This document shows, one piece after another, positions 16,063 through 24,336 of a stretch of DNA of 64,000 nt. The notes below the pieces were generated by a model. It was not told the origin of the DNA. It saw nothing but the letters and a program-made list of their open reading frames with translations, and ran no database searches. The position numbers and the translations under genes are program-made. Positions within the stretch are counted from its first letter, which is position 1. Each line of letters begins with the position of its first letter. The stretch lies in contig NZ_BCNX01000006.1 in NCBI RefSeq assembly GCF_001571405.1, positions 124,001 to 188,000 on the forward strand, read 5' to 3'. This DNA comes from Methanoculleus thermophilus (GTDB lineage Archaea; Halobacteriota; Methanomicrobia; Methanomicrobiales; Methanoculleaceae).

Positions 16063-16349
16063 CCGCCGCCCTCACAACTCTGGTCGATCCCCCTCTCCCA
16101 TACCTCTTCGAGCTGCTTCTGGATCTCCTTATGCTCTTTGAGGTAATCCTCAAGGGAGCGCTCCGTCCTCTCCGCGTTTACGGCCGTGCGCTCGGTGCTG
16201 ACGAGTTCGTCCACCCGGTAGTAGAGTCCGGTGCTCTCGAGTTCGGCGTACCTCCGGCCATCGATCTCCTCGATCCGCACGACCTTCCCGGTCGTGCCGG
16301 TGCGGGGGTATCGGACGACTGCGCCCACTGCTATGTCATCCGTGCTCAT
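16059..16349 (-). CDS. DUF2098 protein (methanogen family)
   Basis: A 96-residue protein. It has an SH3-like start, VGAVVRYPRTGTTGKVVRIEE, and the segment RYAELESTGLYYRVDEL, then a long charged helix with EDYLKEHKEIQKQLEEV. This matches DUF2098, a family found almost only in methanogens; its role is not known. It converges with nikR (4-base overlap) and diverges from the YcaO gene over 55 bases. Shared control with YcaO is possible given the repeated AGGTAT half-sites in that gap. Confidence 0.8.
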   Translation of the reverse strand: MSTDDIAVGAVVRYPRTGTTGKVVRIEEIDGRRYAELESTGLYYRVDELVSTERTAVNAERTERSLEDYLKEHKEIQKQLEEVWERGIDQSCEGGG

Positions 16350-16360
16350 ACAGGGAGAGT

Positions 16361-16400
16361 ATACCTGCCATGCTATTAAGGTATCACCTCCTAGGTATCA
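16361..16400. promoter_or_regulatory. three AGGTAT half-sites in the divergent DUF2098/YcaO promoter
   Basis: AGGTATCA occurs at 16379-16386 and again at 16393-16400, 14 bases apart, and its reverse complement core ATACCT lies at 16361-16366. The 14-base step and the opposed third copy in a 55-base divergent gap look like an operator. No regulator can be assigned. Confidence 0.4.
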
Positions 16401-16404
16401 TGAG

Positions 16405-17580
16405 ATGGCAATCACGATTCACCCCGTAGAGAAACTGTACTTTGACGGAACCCACCGATCCCGGCCTCCCGAGGAGACCCGGGCGATCATCGAGCCGCTG
16501 ATGGGAGAGATTGGTGTCGCCGAGATCATCGATCTTACTTCTCTCGACCGTCTCGGAATCCCCGTCTTTGCGGCGACTCGGCCGAAAGCCGCTCGGGGTG
16601 CTCTTCGCGTCCTCATCGGAAAGGGGAAAGAGCCCGTCCAGGCCCGGGTCTCGGCGATGATGGGGGCAATCGAGCGCTACTCCGCCGAGTACCGGGGTGA
16701 CCGGATGGAGTATGCAACCTACGAAGAGATCGGTCCGGGGCGAGCGGTGCACCCCGAAGACCTGATCCTCCCACGAGGACTTGAGCAGGGAGAGATGCTC
16801 CACTGGACGCCGGGATGGGATATCCTGAACGATGAGGAGGTCTATCTCCCGAGCAACGCAGTCTTCCATCCCTACGACTCGCTCGGGATGACGATGCCGC
16901 TCTTTCGAAGCGACTCTAACGGGCTTGCGTCCGGCAACGTCATGGAAGAGGCGATCCTGCATGCCCTCTTTGAGGTGATCGAACGGGACGCGCTCAGCAT
17001 CGCCAGTGCGGAGCGCGACCTTGGATATCGCCTCACCATCGAGAAGGACTGCGCCGCCCGCAAGATCCTCGACCGGTTCGAAGAGAACGGGATCGAGATC
17101 CACCTCTGGCTGATCGAGGGGAGGACCGGCATCCCCACGGTCGCGGCCGCCGCAGACGATACCGTCACAAAAGACCCGGCGATGCTTGTTGTCGGGTCTG
17201 GGACGCACCTCTCGCCGGAGATCGCGGCCCTCCAGGCCCTGACCGAGGTCGCCCAGAGCCGGGGAAGTTATCTGCAGGGCGGTCGAAACGACCCCAGGCG
17301 GGAGGAGGTCATCAGGAAGGCAGGCTACGAGCGGTTAAAAAGGATCAACCGGATCTGGTTTGCCGACGCGGATTCCGTCGATATCACCAACGTTCCCGAC
17401 AGAAGCACCGATCGATTCGACCTCGATATCCAGAAGGTGCTCAAAGAGGTCGAGCCTCATACGGACCGGGTCTGCGTCTGCGATCTTTCAAGGACCCCGG
17501 TTCCGGTGGTGCGGGTCGTCCTCCCCGGGTTTGAGGTCTCGTATATGGATCCCGACCGGAAGCGCTCGGAACAGGGTTGA
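16405..17580 (+). CDS. ycaO: YcaO-family protein, McrA-glycine thioamidation type
   Basis: A 391-residue YcaO enzyme. MMGAIERYSAEY, GLASGN, EEAILHALFEVIERDA and TEVAQSRG are the ATP- and Mg-binding motifs of the family. YcaO proteins use ATP to activate a peptide backbone amide. In methanogens the enzyme, usually with TfuA, turns a glycine of the methyl-coenzyme M reductase alpha subunit into thioglycine. That is the likely task here. No tfuA gene is adjacent, so the partner must lie elsewhere. ATG 16405 (MAITIHPVEKL) is preferred to the open frame from 16231, which mirrors the DUF2098 gene. Confidence 0.88.
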   Translation: MAITIHPVEKLYFDGTHRSRPPEETRAIIEPLMGEIGVAEIIDLTSLDRLGIPVFAATRPKAARGALRVLIGKGKEPVQARVSAMMGAIERYSAEYRGDRMEYATYEEIGPGRAVHPEDLILPRGLEQGEMLHWTPGWDILNDEEVYLPSNAVFHPYDSLGMTMPLFRSDSNGLASGNVMEEAILHALFEVIERDALSIASAERDLGYRLTIEKDCAARKILDRFEENGIEIHLWLIEGRTGIPTVAAAADDTVTKDPAMLVVGSGTHLSPEIAALQALTEVAQSRGSYLQGGRNDPRREEVIRKAGYERLKRINRIWFADADSVDITNVPDRSTDRFDLDIQKVLKEVEPHTDRVCVCDLSRTPVPVVRVVLPGFEVSYMDPDRKRSEQG

Positions 17581-17639
17581 GGCACGTTAGAGCCGCAAAG
17601 GGGCAACCGCGATTATATTGCCGGCTCAACGGGCCTCTC

Positions 17640-18608
17640 TCAACAGAACCAGACTTTCTTTAGGATCTCGGCAACCCTTTGGGTATGCCGGCGCAGGGGC
17701 CTTTCTGCAGGGGTATGCCGCTCCCCCCGCAGGGCACGGAATATTGCAGCAATCGCCTCCCCGAGCGACGGCCCGTAACCCCCCTCGAGGGTCAGCGCGA
17801 GGGGTAGGTCCGTGCCGTCGTTCAGCATCCCGGTAAGCACGCCGTAGTCTTCGGGCACCAGGTTCATCCGCCCGTGTTCGTCGTCGGCGAGGGCGTCCTG
17901 CCCGGCCGAGACGATCAGGACATCAGGGCGGAACCGGACGATCGCCGGGATGAAGACTTCATCGAAGATGTAGCGGTAATCGGTGATGGTGGACCCTGCC
18001 GCAAGCGGGGCGTTGAGGGTGTAGCCCCGGCCGGCGCCGGTCCCGATCTCGTCGATCCAACCGGTCTTTGGGAAACTGTTCTCCTCGTGCACGGAGCAGT
18101 AGAGCACCCGGTCGCTCCCGTAAAAGGCCTTCTGGGTGCCGTTGCCGTGGTGCAGGTCCCAGTCGAGGATCGCCACCCGATCAACCGAAAGGAGCGCTTT
18201 CGCGGCCGCGACGGCGGCGTTATTGAAGATACAGAACCCCATCGCCCGATCGGGTTCGGCATGGTGCCCCGGCGGGCGGACCATGGCGAAGCAGTGCTCG
18301 CCATCAAGTGCTCGCTCCACTGCGGCAAACGTCGATCCGGCAGCATATGATGCTGCTTCGAACGAGTGACAGGTGACGTAGGTGTTCGGGTCTAAAAAAC
18401 AGGTTCCCCGGGCGACCTCCTGCACCCAACGGATGTACTGGGGGCGATGGACCCGTGCCAGGTCTTCCTCGGTTGCCCGGACCGGGGGACGCCACCGTAC
18501 ATTCTCAGGGATCCCGGAGAGGGCCGCCCGGAGCCGGGAGCCCGACTCCGGGTGGGTCTCCATGTCGTGCCGGGTAAATATGTCACCGTAGATGACCGAC
18601 GAGCGCAT
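17640..18608 (-). CDS. histone deacetylase-family zinc hydrolase
   Basis: A 322-residue arginase/deacetylase-fold protein. The charge-relay His pair is H115-H116 in PPGHHAEPD, and the zinc ligands are D151 and H153 in DWDLHHGNGT and D238 in SAGQDALADDE. The family removes acetyl groups from lysine side chains or polyamines; prokaryotic members also serve acetoin use. Which substrate applies is not visible. ATG 18608 lies just after the aglB stop, five bases away, so it is the last gene of that unit. Its place after the oligosaccharyltransferase is odd but may be chance. Confidence 0.9.
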   Translation of the reverse strand: MRSSVIYGDIFTRHDMETHPESGSRLRAALSGIPENVRWRPPVRATEEDLARVHRPQYIRWVQEVARGTCFLDPNTYVTCHSFEAASYAAGSTFAAVERALDGEHCFAMVRPPGHHAEPDRAMGFCIFNNAAVAAAKALLSVDRVAILDWDLHHGNGTQKAFYGSDRVLYCSVHEENSFPKTGWIDEIGTGAGRGYTLNAPLAAGSTITDYRYIFDEVFIPAIVRFRPDVLIVSAGQDALADDEHGRMNLVPEDYGVLTGMLNDGTDLPLALTLEGGYGPSLGEAIAAIFRALRGERHTPAERPLRRHTQRVAEILKKVWFC

Positions 18609-18613
18609 CCTCG

Positions 18614-21253
18614 TTAGTTGATGGTGCGCCCCTGCTGGATATCCTCTTCGGTGACATCGAACGTCTGGCCGGTGCCCACGATCCGGTAAGGCCCGGTCGT
18701 CTTCACCTCGCCCGACCACCCGGACGTCGCGTACGGGACGACGAACGTGCCGTTTATGCTCTCCTGGCGGTAGGTGAACTCCCGGCCGGTGTTGGTGACG
18801 ACCGGCACCTCAATGATTCCTTCGCCCTTGATCGTGGCTCCGGGGACATACTCGAAGATCTTGACCGCCTTGAGATCGGGTCCGTCCTCCCCGGCGTTGC
18901 CAAAGATGTTCTGAGGGCTCTCGTGGACGAGCCGGTAGTGTCGGAGCGCCGGGACGCGTTCGAGCGGCTGGAGGATCGAGTTGCCCTGGAACTGATAGTA
19001 CATGTTCAGCAGCGTCGCGCCTGCGCCCGCCGGTGCGTTCTTGTTGTACTCCTCCACCGCGGCTGCACCGGCGGTTGCATTCATCTGCTCCGTGCGGATG
19101 ATGACGGGATACGAGGTGTTTGCCGTGGCCGGTTCGAGGTACTCGGCATAGATCACCGGCGCCGTCGGGTCGGTCATGGACCCGTCGAAGTTATGGAGCC
19201 GGACGGCCATCGTCAGGTAGTAACTCTGGTTGTTGAACGGCACCGCCTGGTAACTCGTCGAGCCCGCGCTCACCGGGAGGAGGTAGTGCGGCTGGAACCG
19301 CTCCTGAGCCACGTCGGGGTCGGCCCAGGTCGCCGGGGCATGGAACTTTGCGGTGACGAGGTCGATATCGGTGATGACGTAGCGGGTGCCGATGTTGTCG
19401 AGGATCTGGTTTGCGGCCTCTTCGGAGGTCGAGACAAGGTAGGCTGCCGAGCCGTTCGGCCCGGAGACACCGTGCTGGAAGGGGTTGTTGTTCGGAATCC
19501 GTTTCGAGATGAAGGTGATCCAGTGGCCGTAGTCCCACCAGGACATGACGCCGTAAGACTCCTCCGGGTAGGTGAAGGTCTCGGGATTGACAATAGCATA
19601 GTAGTCGACACCGGGATCAGGGGTGTTTGAACCCATCCATTCGAGAGCCTCCATCCATTGAGAGTTCATGCCGCCGTACTTCGCGCTGGTGGCAAGCGCT
19701 ATGTTCCCCTGAAGGGATGCCCCTGCAAAGAAGAGCGTGACGATGGCGACCAGGGCGAAAGCGCCGACCTTGAGGTAATCCGGCTGATTCTTCGAAGGAG
19801 CCTTTGCTTTCCGTGATTCCGCGGTTCTTTCACCCTTCTTCCCCTTCCGCGCCGGCTCTTCCTGCTTCTCGGGGGCATTTGGGGCGGCGGAAGCACTGCT
19901 CCCTGTACCAATGAGGCGGGTGACATCTTTCCACCCCATATTCAGGACGGCACCCGCAAAGACCGCCGCGAGCAGGGCAATGTTTGAAGCGAGGTAGTAC
20001 TCATAGCGCACGTGTGCGGCGGTTGAGGCAAGGATGATCCCTGACCAGATCAGGACAAAGATGTGGGCCGGGTTTGCTCTCTCGCGGCACTGCCAGATCA
20101 GGACTGCAGCTCCGCCGGCGGCGAGCACCAAGCCCCAGTGGAACGTCATCCACGCGGCAGCAAACGACCAGGGCATGGCTTCCTGGACGGTCGTGGTCGT
20201 GGCACTCGCGGTGAAGAAGTAGATAAGGTTCCAGATCAGGAGGTTGTAGATATCCGGGAGAGCGACATAGAGGACTGCGACGGTGATTGCCGCCACAGCC
20301 AGGAGTGCGCCCGGGTAATAGTACTTCGGCCGCCCCTGGAGGTAAACCGAGAGCCCATACAGCGCAAGCGTCCCTGCGATGAGGCCGGCATACGCGATGA
20401 CGTGCCCGACGGTGTAGAAGATCAGGCTGATCCCGGGGTGCGGGAAGCCGGTGGCTGCGACCCCGACGATCGCTACAGCGAAGGTGACGGTGTTCACGAG
20501 GGCGAGGTACTCGCTCGACCTGCCCTGGAGGAAGTCCAGAATGAACTGGACCAGGGTGAACGCAGCCACGATGAGCGCAAAGAGGATCATCGTCGGCATG
20601 TTGTAGAACCCGAGAAGGTAGGCGATGCCGGCGAGCGCTGACGTTATCACCGGGATCTTCAGGGTATCGAGATTCTTTGGGGAGAGCGGGCTACTGCGTG
20701 CAGTCTGCAGCGCCACGATGTAGGCGAGAGCAAAGAGCGCCGAGAAGAGGGTCTCTGCGATGTGGTGGTCTACAAACCCAAAGAGGGAGCGATAGGCGTA
20801 GTTTCCGCTGATGACGGCAATCAGGCCTGCTGCAATGAGGCCTGTCTTCCAGTCGGCGATCTTTTTCGCGAGCAGGTAGGTGACGGGCACCATCGCCACG
20901 GCCATCAGCGGCGGGACCCAGCAGGCCACCACCATGATCTCAGGCCGCGTCGACGCCCCGACAAGAATGCAGAGCGCCGCTATGATCTCGGCAAAGAGCG
21001 GTCCCCAGTGGATAGCATCGCCGGTCGGGTAGAGCGTCATGTGGTCGAACCAGGCGTAGTTGGGGAAGTTGGCGACGGTCTGCTCAACCTGGCGGAGACT
21101 GTACCAGGGATCGTTACCCAGGAGATTGACACCTTCAGCGGTCACCAGACCTTCTGAAGGGATGCCCCGCGTCCAGAGCGTGAGCAGGGCAAACAGGACG
21201 ATGCAACCAATGATGATGTATGGTCGATATTTATTCAGATCCACGTGAACCAT
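18614..21253 (-). CDS. aglB: oligosaccharyltransferase AglB (STT3 family)
   Basis: An 879-residue protein with an N-terminal block of about 12 or 13 membrane helices and a C-terminal outer domain. NDPWYSLRQ near residue 47 carries the first acidic residue of the active site, and the family motif WWDYG is near residue 570. A basic, Lys-rich cytoplasmic loop lies just before the last helix. AglB transfers a lipid-linked glycan onto Asn of N-x-S/T sites outside the cell, here presumably on S-layer and other exported proteins. The ATG at 21253 follows AAGGAGGGTCCG, and a TATA-like GGTTATAACGG lies upstream near 21290. Confidence 0.95.
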   Translation of the reverse strand: MVHVDLNKYRPYIIIGCIVLFALLTLWTRGIPSEGLVTAEGVNLLGNDPWYSLRQVEQTVANFPNYAWFDHMTLYPTGDAIHWGPLFAEIIAALCILVGASTRPEIMVVACWVPPLMAVAMVPVTYLLAKKIADWKTGLIAAGLIAVISGNYAYRSLFGFVDHHIAETLFSALFALAYIVALQTARSSPLSPKNLDTLKIPVITSALAGIAYLLGFYNMPTMILFALIVAAFTLVQFILDFLQGRSSEYLALVNTVTFAVAIVGVAATGFPHPGISLIFYTVGHVIAYAGLIAGTLALYGLSVYLQGRPKYYYPGALLAVAAITVAVLYVALPDIYNLLIWNLIYFFTASATTTTVQEAMPWSFAAAWMTFHWGLVLAAGGAAVLIWQCRERANPAHIFVLIWSGIILASTAAHVRYEYYLASNIALLAAVFAGAVLNMGWKDVTRLIGTGSSASAAPNAPEKQEEPARKGKKGERTAESRKAKAPSKNQPDYLKVGAFALVAIVTLFFAGASLQGNIALATSAKYGGMNSQWMEALEWMGSNTPDPGVDYYAIVNPETFTYPEESYGVMSWWDYGHWITFISKRIPNNNPFQHGVSGPNGSAAYLVSTSEEAANQILDNIGTRYVITDIDLVTAKFHAPATWADPDVAQERFQPHYLLPVSAGSTSYQAVPFNNQSYYLTMAVRLHNFDGSMTDPTAPVIYAEYLEPATANTSYPVIIRTEQMNATAGAAAVEEYNKNAPAGAGATLLNMYYQFQGNSILQPLERVPALRHYRLVHESPQNIFGNAGEDGPDLKAVKIFEYVPGATIKGEGIIEVPVVTNTGREFTYRQESINGTFVVPYATSGWSGEVKTTGPYRIVGTGQTFDVTEEDIQQGRTIN

Positions 21254-21322
21254 CGGACCCTCCTTATTACAGACCTGTTTTCTTTCGAACCGTTATAACC
21301 TTGGTGTATTTCGTGGACCTGG

Positions 21323-21362
21323 AAAAAAAGCGCTCGTCTGCGCGATCCCGGCGACGCAGACG
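21323..21362 (-). terminator. hairpin terminator after the glycosyltransferase gene
   Basis: On the minus strand CGTCTGCG (21355-21362) pairs with CGCAGACG (21335-21342) around a 12-base loop. A run of seven T (21323-21329) follows after a short AGCGC. This looks like an intrinsic terminator for the membrane glycosyltransferase transcript, separating it from aglB. Confidence 0.75.
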
Positions 21363-21394
21363 AACAGCCTGCTCTCTCGTATTGGGTAGATCGG

Positions 21395-22516
21395 TTACAC
21401 TCTTCGTATCTTCTTTGAGGTACTCTCCCAGACCCTCGTATCGGTCCCGAGGTTGAGCAGCCCCCTCACGAGGTACACCTGGTTCATGGCAAAGGAGACT
21501 GCGGTGTTGCTGCTCCAGAGGTAGCCGGCGAGGACGGCGAGAACGAGGACCCCGAGGGCGAGGAGGGGTGAGGTAAGAGCGAGTCCTGCTACAAAGAGCA
21601 CGCTGCCGAGAAGGAAGAGAGGCGGTGTGATGAGGTACATGTAGATCCGCAGCGGGTAGAAGAAGCGCGAGAACGGGCGCCGCTGCCTTAAGAGGTCGAG
21701 GTTTGCAATCGTCGCCTCGATCAGCTGTGTTGCCCGCCGGATCTTCTGCCGGTACTGCCTTCGAATCTCCTCGGGCACGTCCTCGTAGACCAGGGCGGTG
21801 GGTTCGTAGACTGCTCTAAACCCGCGTCGGATTGCTTCAAATGCCGTGTTTGCATCGTCCGCTCCCTGTCTGTCATCGATCCGGGTCACGAGATCGCGCT
21901 TGAAAGCGACGAGCGCACCGTTGAAAGCATAGGTGGAGTCAACGGCACTCTCCCAGGTGCACATCCGCCCGTAGTAGTTGCGGTAGGCGCTCTCCATCTG
22001 TGCCGGATGCGATCCTTCTTCCGGAAGGGGGTGGAGGTCCCCGCAGACCGCAACGATGCGCTCGTCGCTCAAAAGCCGTGCGATGAGGCGCTCAAGCGCA
22101 TGACGCTCAAAGAAGACGTCCGCGTCCGTAGTAACGACGATCGGATACTGCGCCGCCTCGATTGCTCTATTGTACGACCGGGTCGTGCCCAGGCGCTCGG
22201 TATTTGCAATGATCCGGTAGGTGATGCCGGCCCGCTCGAAGGCCTCTCTGACAAGCGCTTTTGTGTTGTCGGAGGAGCAGTCGTCTACAAAGATGACCTC
22301 ATACCGGTCTGATGGGTATGAGGATTCAAGGATGTTCTTGACCCGCTCCTGGATAACGGCCTCTTCATTGTAGGCTGATATGACGATGCTTATTTTAGGA
22401 TACTCCGTGAGTGCCGGCGGCTCGTCAAGTTTCTTTCCGATATTGATTCCCGCGAGGAATATGACATAGGGAACGATCGCGGCCGCAATAAGCCCCGGGC
22501 CTATCCAGAGAAGCAT
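21395..22516 (-). CDS. membrane-bound family 2 glycosyltransferase
   Basis: A 373-residue protein. One N-terminal helix is followed by a GT-A catalytic domain: SIVISAYNEEAVI, VDDCSSDNT, and the metal-binding TTDADVFF. GADDAN and the basic RRQYRQKIRRATQ stretch follow, then three or four C-terminal helices. It should move a sugar from a nucleotide donor onto a lipid carrier or a growing glycan at the membrane. Placed between the amino-sugar gene set and aglB, it probably builds the N-glycan. ACAATAAATACG at about 22535-22548 is a TATA box. Transcription would then start close to the ATG, so the mRNA may be leaderless. Confidence 0.9.
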   Translation of the reverse strand: MLLWIGPGLIAAAIVPYVIFLAGINIGKKLDEPPALTEYPKISIVISAYNEEAVIQERVKNILESSYPSDRYEVIFVDDCSSDNTKALVREAFERAGITYRIIANTERLGTTRSYNRAIEAAQYPIVVTTDADVFFERHALERLIARLLSDERIVAVCGDLHPLPEEGSHPAQMESAYRNYYGRMCTWESAVDSTYAFNGALVAFKRDLVTRIDDRQGADDANTAFEAIRRGFRAVYEPTALVYEDVPEEIRRQYRQKIRRATQLIEATIANLDLLRQRRPFSRFFYPLRIYMYLITPPLFLLGSVLFVAGLALTSPLLALGVLVLAVLAGYLWSSNTAVSFAMNQVYLVRGLLNLGTDTRVWESTSKKIRRV

Positions 22517-22648
22517 AAATTTAATCGATGGGGCTCGTATTTATTGTTTAGGGATGCTGAAAGTTATCCCTCTATTTTCCCATTTCGCGTTTCAAACAGC
22601 CGCGATTGTCTCTCATCAGAGGCAATTTGCTATATGTTCTTTTCGCCA

Positions 22649-23740
22649 TCACCCCAGCCCCCTCACCGTATCACAGATAAACTCGAGGTCCTCGTCGCTT
22701 ACCGCCGGATGGACCGGCAGGCTCAAGACCGATGCTGCAAGGTCGTCCGATACCGGACAGGAGGCACGGTTGCTTGCACTCTCATAGACCGGCTGCCGGT
22801 TGATGGGGATGGGGTAGTGGACGGCGGTCCCGACCCCCGCATCGGCAAGAGCGCTCATGAGCGCGTCCCGTGAGAGTGGGTAATCGCCCGGGACCTTCAC
22901 GACATACTGGTGGTAGACGTGCCGGACGCCCGGTGCCGTGTAGGGTGTCGCAAGCCCCGTCCCCGCAAGGTGGCTGTCGAGGTACCGAGCGTTCTTGATC
23001 CGGCGTTCGTTGAACTCTTCGACCCGCCCAAGCTGCACGAGGCCGATGGCGGCGGCGATGTTCGTCATCCGGTAGTTGTAGCCGACGACCGAGTGGAGGT
23101 ACTTCTGGCTCTGGCCGTGGTTGATGAGGAGCCGGACGCGCTCCGCAAGGGTATCGTCGTCGGTCGTGACCATGCCCCCCTCGCCGGTGGTCATGTTCTT
23201 GGTGGGGTAGAACGAGAAGCAGGAGAGATCACCCAGGCTCCCGGCCCGTCTCCCATGATACTCAGCACCGTGCGCCTGGGCAGCGTCCTCGATGAGAACG
23301 AGGTCGTGGTCGTCGCAGAGCGCACGGAGTGCCCTGAGGTCGAACGGCTGTCCGAAGAGATCGACGGCGATGATCGCCCGGGTCTTTGGCCCGATGAGGC
23401 TCGAGACCGAGTCAGGATCGATATTGAACGTCCGCGGGTCAACGTCCGCAAAGAGCGGGGTCGCCCCGCACATCGAGACGCACGAGGCCGTCGCAAAGAA
23501 CGTGAACGCCGGGACGATCACCGAGTCTCCCGGGCCGATGCCCGCGGCAAGCAGGGCAGCATGGAGCGCCGCGGTTCCCGAGTTGACTCCGACCGCGTGG
23601 GAGACCCCGCAGTATTCGGCGAACCGGTCCTCAAACTCGGTAACGACGGACCCCTGGGCGAGCATCCCCGACCTCAGCACGTCGGCGACGGCCCGGGCCT
23701 CCTCTTCGCCGACGAGCGGCTGGGCGATGGGAATCTTCAT
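22649..23740 (-). CDS. DegT/DnrJ-family sugar aminotransferase (WbpE-like)
   Basis: A PLP-dependent aminotransferase of 363 residues. VNSGTAALHAALLAAG, VPAFTFFATASC, IEDAAQAHGA and the PLP lysine in FYPTKNMTTGEGG are all present, followed by NYRMTNIAAAIG. It adds an amino group to a keto-sugar nucleotide. Beside a WbpD-like acetyltransferase, the likely product is a 3-amino sugar such as 2,3-diacetamido-uronic acid for the surface glycan. ATG 23740 overlaps the acetyltransferase stop as ATGA and is preferred to GTG 23746. The oxidase and dehydrogenase that would make the keto-sugar are not in this window. Confidence 0.9.
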   Translation of the reverse strand: MKIPIAQPLVGEEEARAVADVLRSGMLAQGSVVTEFEDRFAEYCGVSHAVGVNSGTAALHAALLAAGIGPGDSVIVPAFTFFATASCVSMCGATPLFADVDPRTFNIDPDSVSSLIGPKTRAIIAVDLFGQPFDLRALRALCDDHDLVLIEDAAQAHGAEYHGRRAGSLGDLSCFSFYPTKNMTTGEGGMVTTDDDTLAERVRLLINHGQSQKYLHSVVGYNYRMTNIAAAIGLVQLGRVEEFNERRIKNARYLDSHLAGTGLATPYTAPGVRHVYHQYVVKVPGDYPLSRDALMSALADAGVGTAVHYPIPINRQPVYESASNRASCPVSDDLAASVLSLPVHPAVSDEDLEFICDTVRGLG

Positions 23741-24336
23741 CGGCACCGTCTCGCCTCGGGTGGGAGCGGGCGGAACCGTGCCGGTGCGCCCACCGCGAGC
23801 ATCTCCGGCGGGACATCTTTCGTCACCACCGCACCGGCGGCGACGAATGCTCCCCTCCCGACCGTGACACCGGGAAGGATCGTCGCGTTCGCACCGATGA
23901 CGGCGTCGTCCCCGAGCACCGGGCCACGGAGAGATTCGTGGGGACCGGGCGGGTAGCGGTCGTTTGTCAGCACAGCGTTCGGGCCTATAAAGACCCGGTC
24001 CCCGATCCGGGCACCCGTGGGGATGTAGACCAGGCTCTGGAGGCGGACGTCGTCGCCGATCGTGCAGTCTCCCTCGATAACCGCCGCCGTCCCGATTGCC
24101 ACGCGGTCGCCGATGGTCGTCTTTTCTCGGATCAGAACGTTATGGCCCGACTGGAAGTCGTCGCCGATCGTCACGTCGCAGTAGATGATGGTGCCCGACC
24201 GGAGGATAGCGTTCCTCCCGATGGTGGCACCGGGATAGTCCTTCTCGCCCATCCGGTCACGGGAGGGAAACCCGATGGTCACCGGCTCGAATATCACCGC
24301 CCCCTCGCCGAGGGTATTACGTCCGTACTCAATCAT
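23737..24336 (-). CDS. hexapeptide-repeat sugar N-acetyltransferase (WbpD-like)
   Basis: A 199-residue left-handed beta-helix protein with many I-G-x-x-x hexapeptides (for example TIGRNAIL, TIGDDVRL, RIGDRVFIG). NDRYPPGP is followed by LGDDAVIGANATILPGVTVG, GAVVTKDVPP and GAPARF, the usual ending of 3-N-acetyltransferases such as WbpD. It transfers acetyl from acetyl-CoA to the amino group made by the neighbouring aminotransferase. It overlaps both neighbours by four bases (glmS before and the aminotransferase gene after), so the three are translated from one message. Confidence 0.88.
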   Translation of the reverse strand: MIEYGRNTLGEGAVIFEPVTIGFPSRDRMGEKDYPGATIGRNAILRSGTIIYCDVTIGDDFQSGHNVLIREKTTIGDRVAIGTAAVIEGDCTIGDDVRLQSLVYIPTGARIGDRVFIGPNAVLTNDRYPPGPHESLRGPVLGDDAVIGANATILPGVTVGRGAFVAAGAVVTKDVPPEMLAVGAPARFRPLPPEARRCR

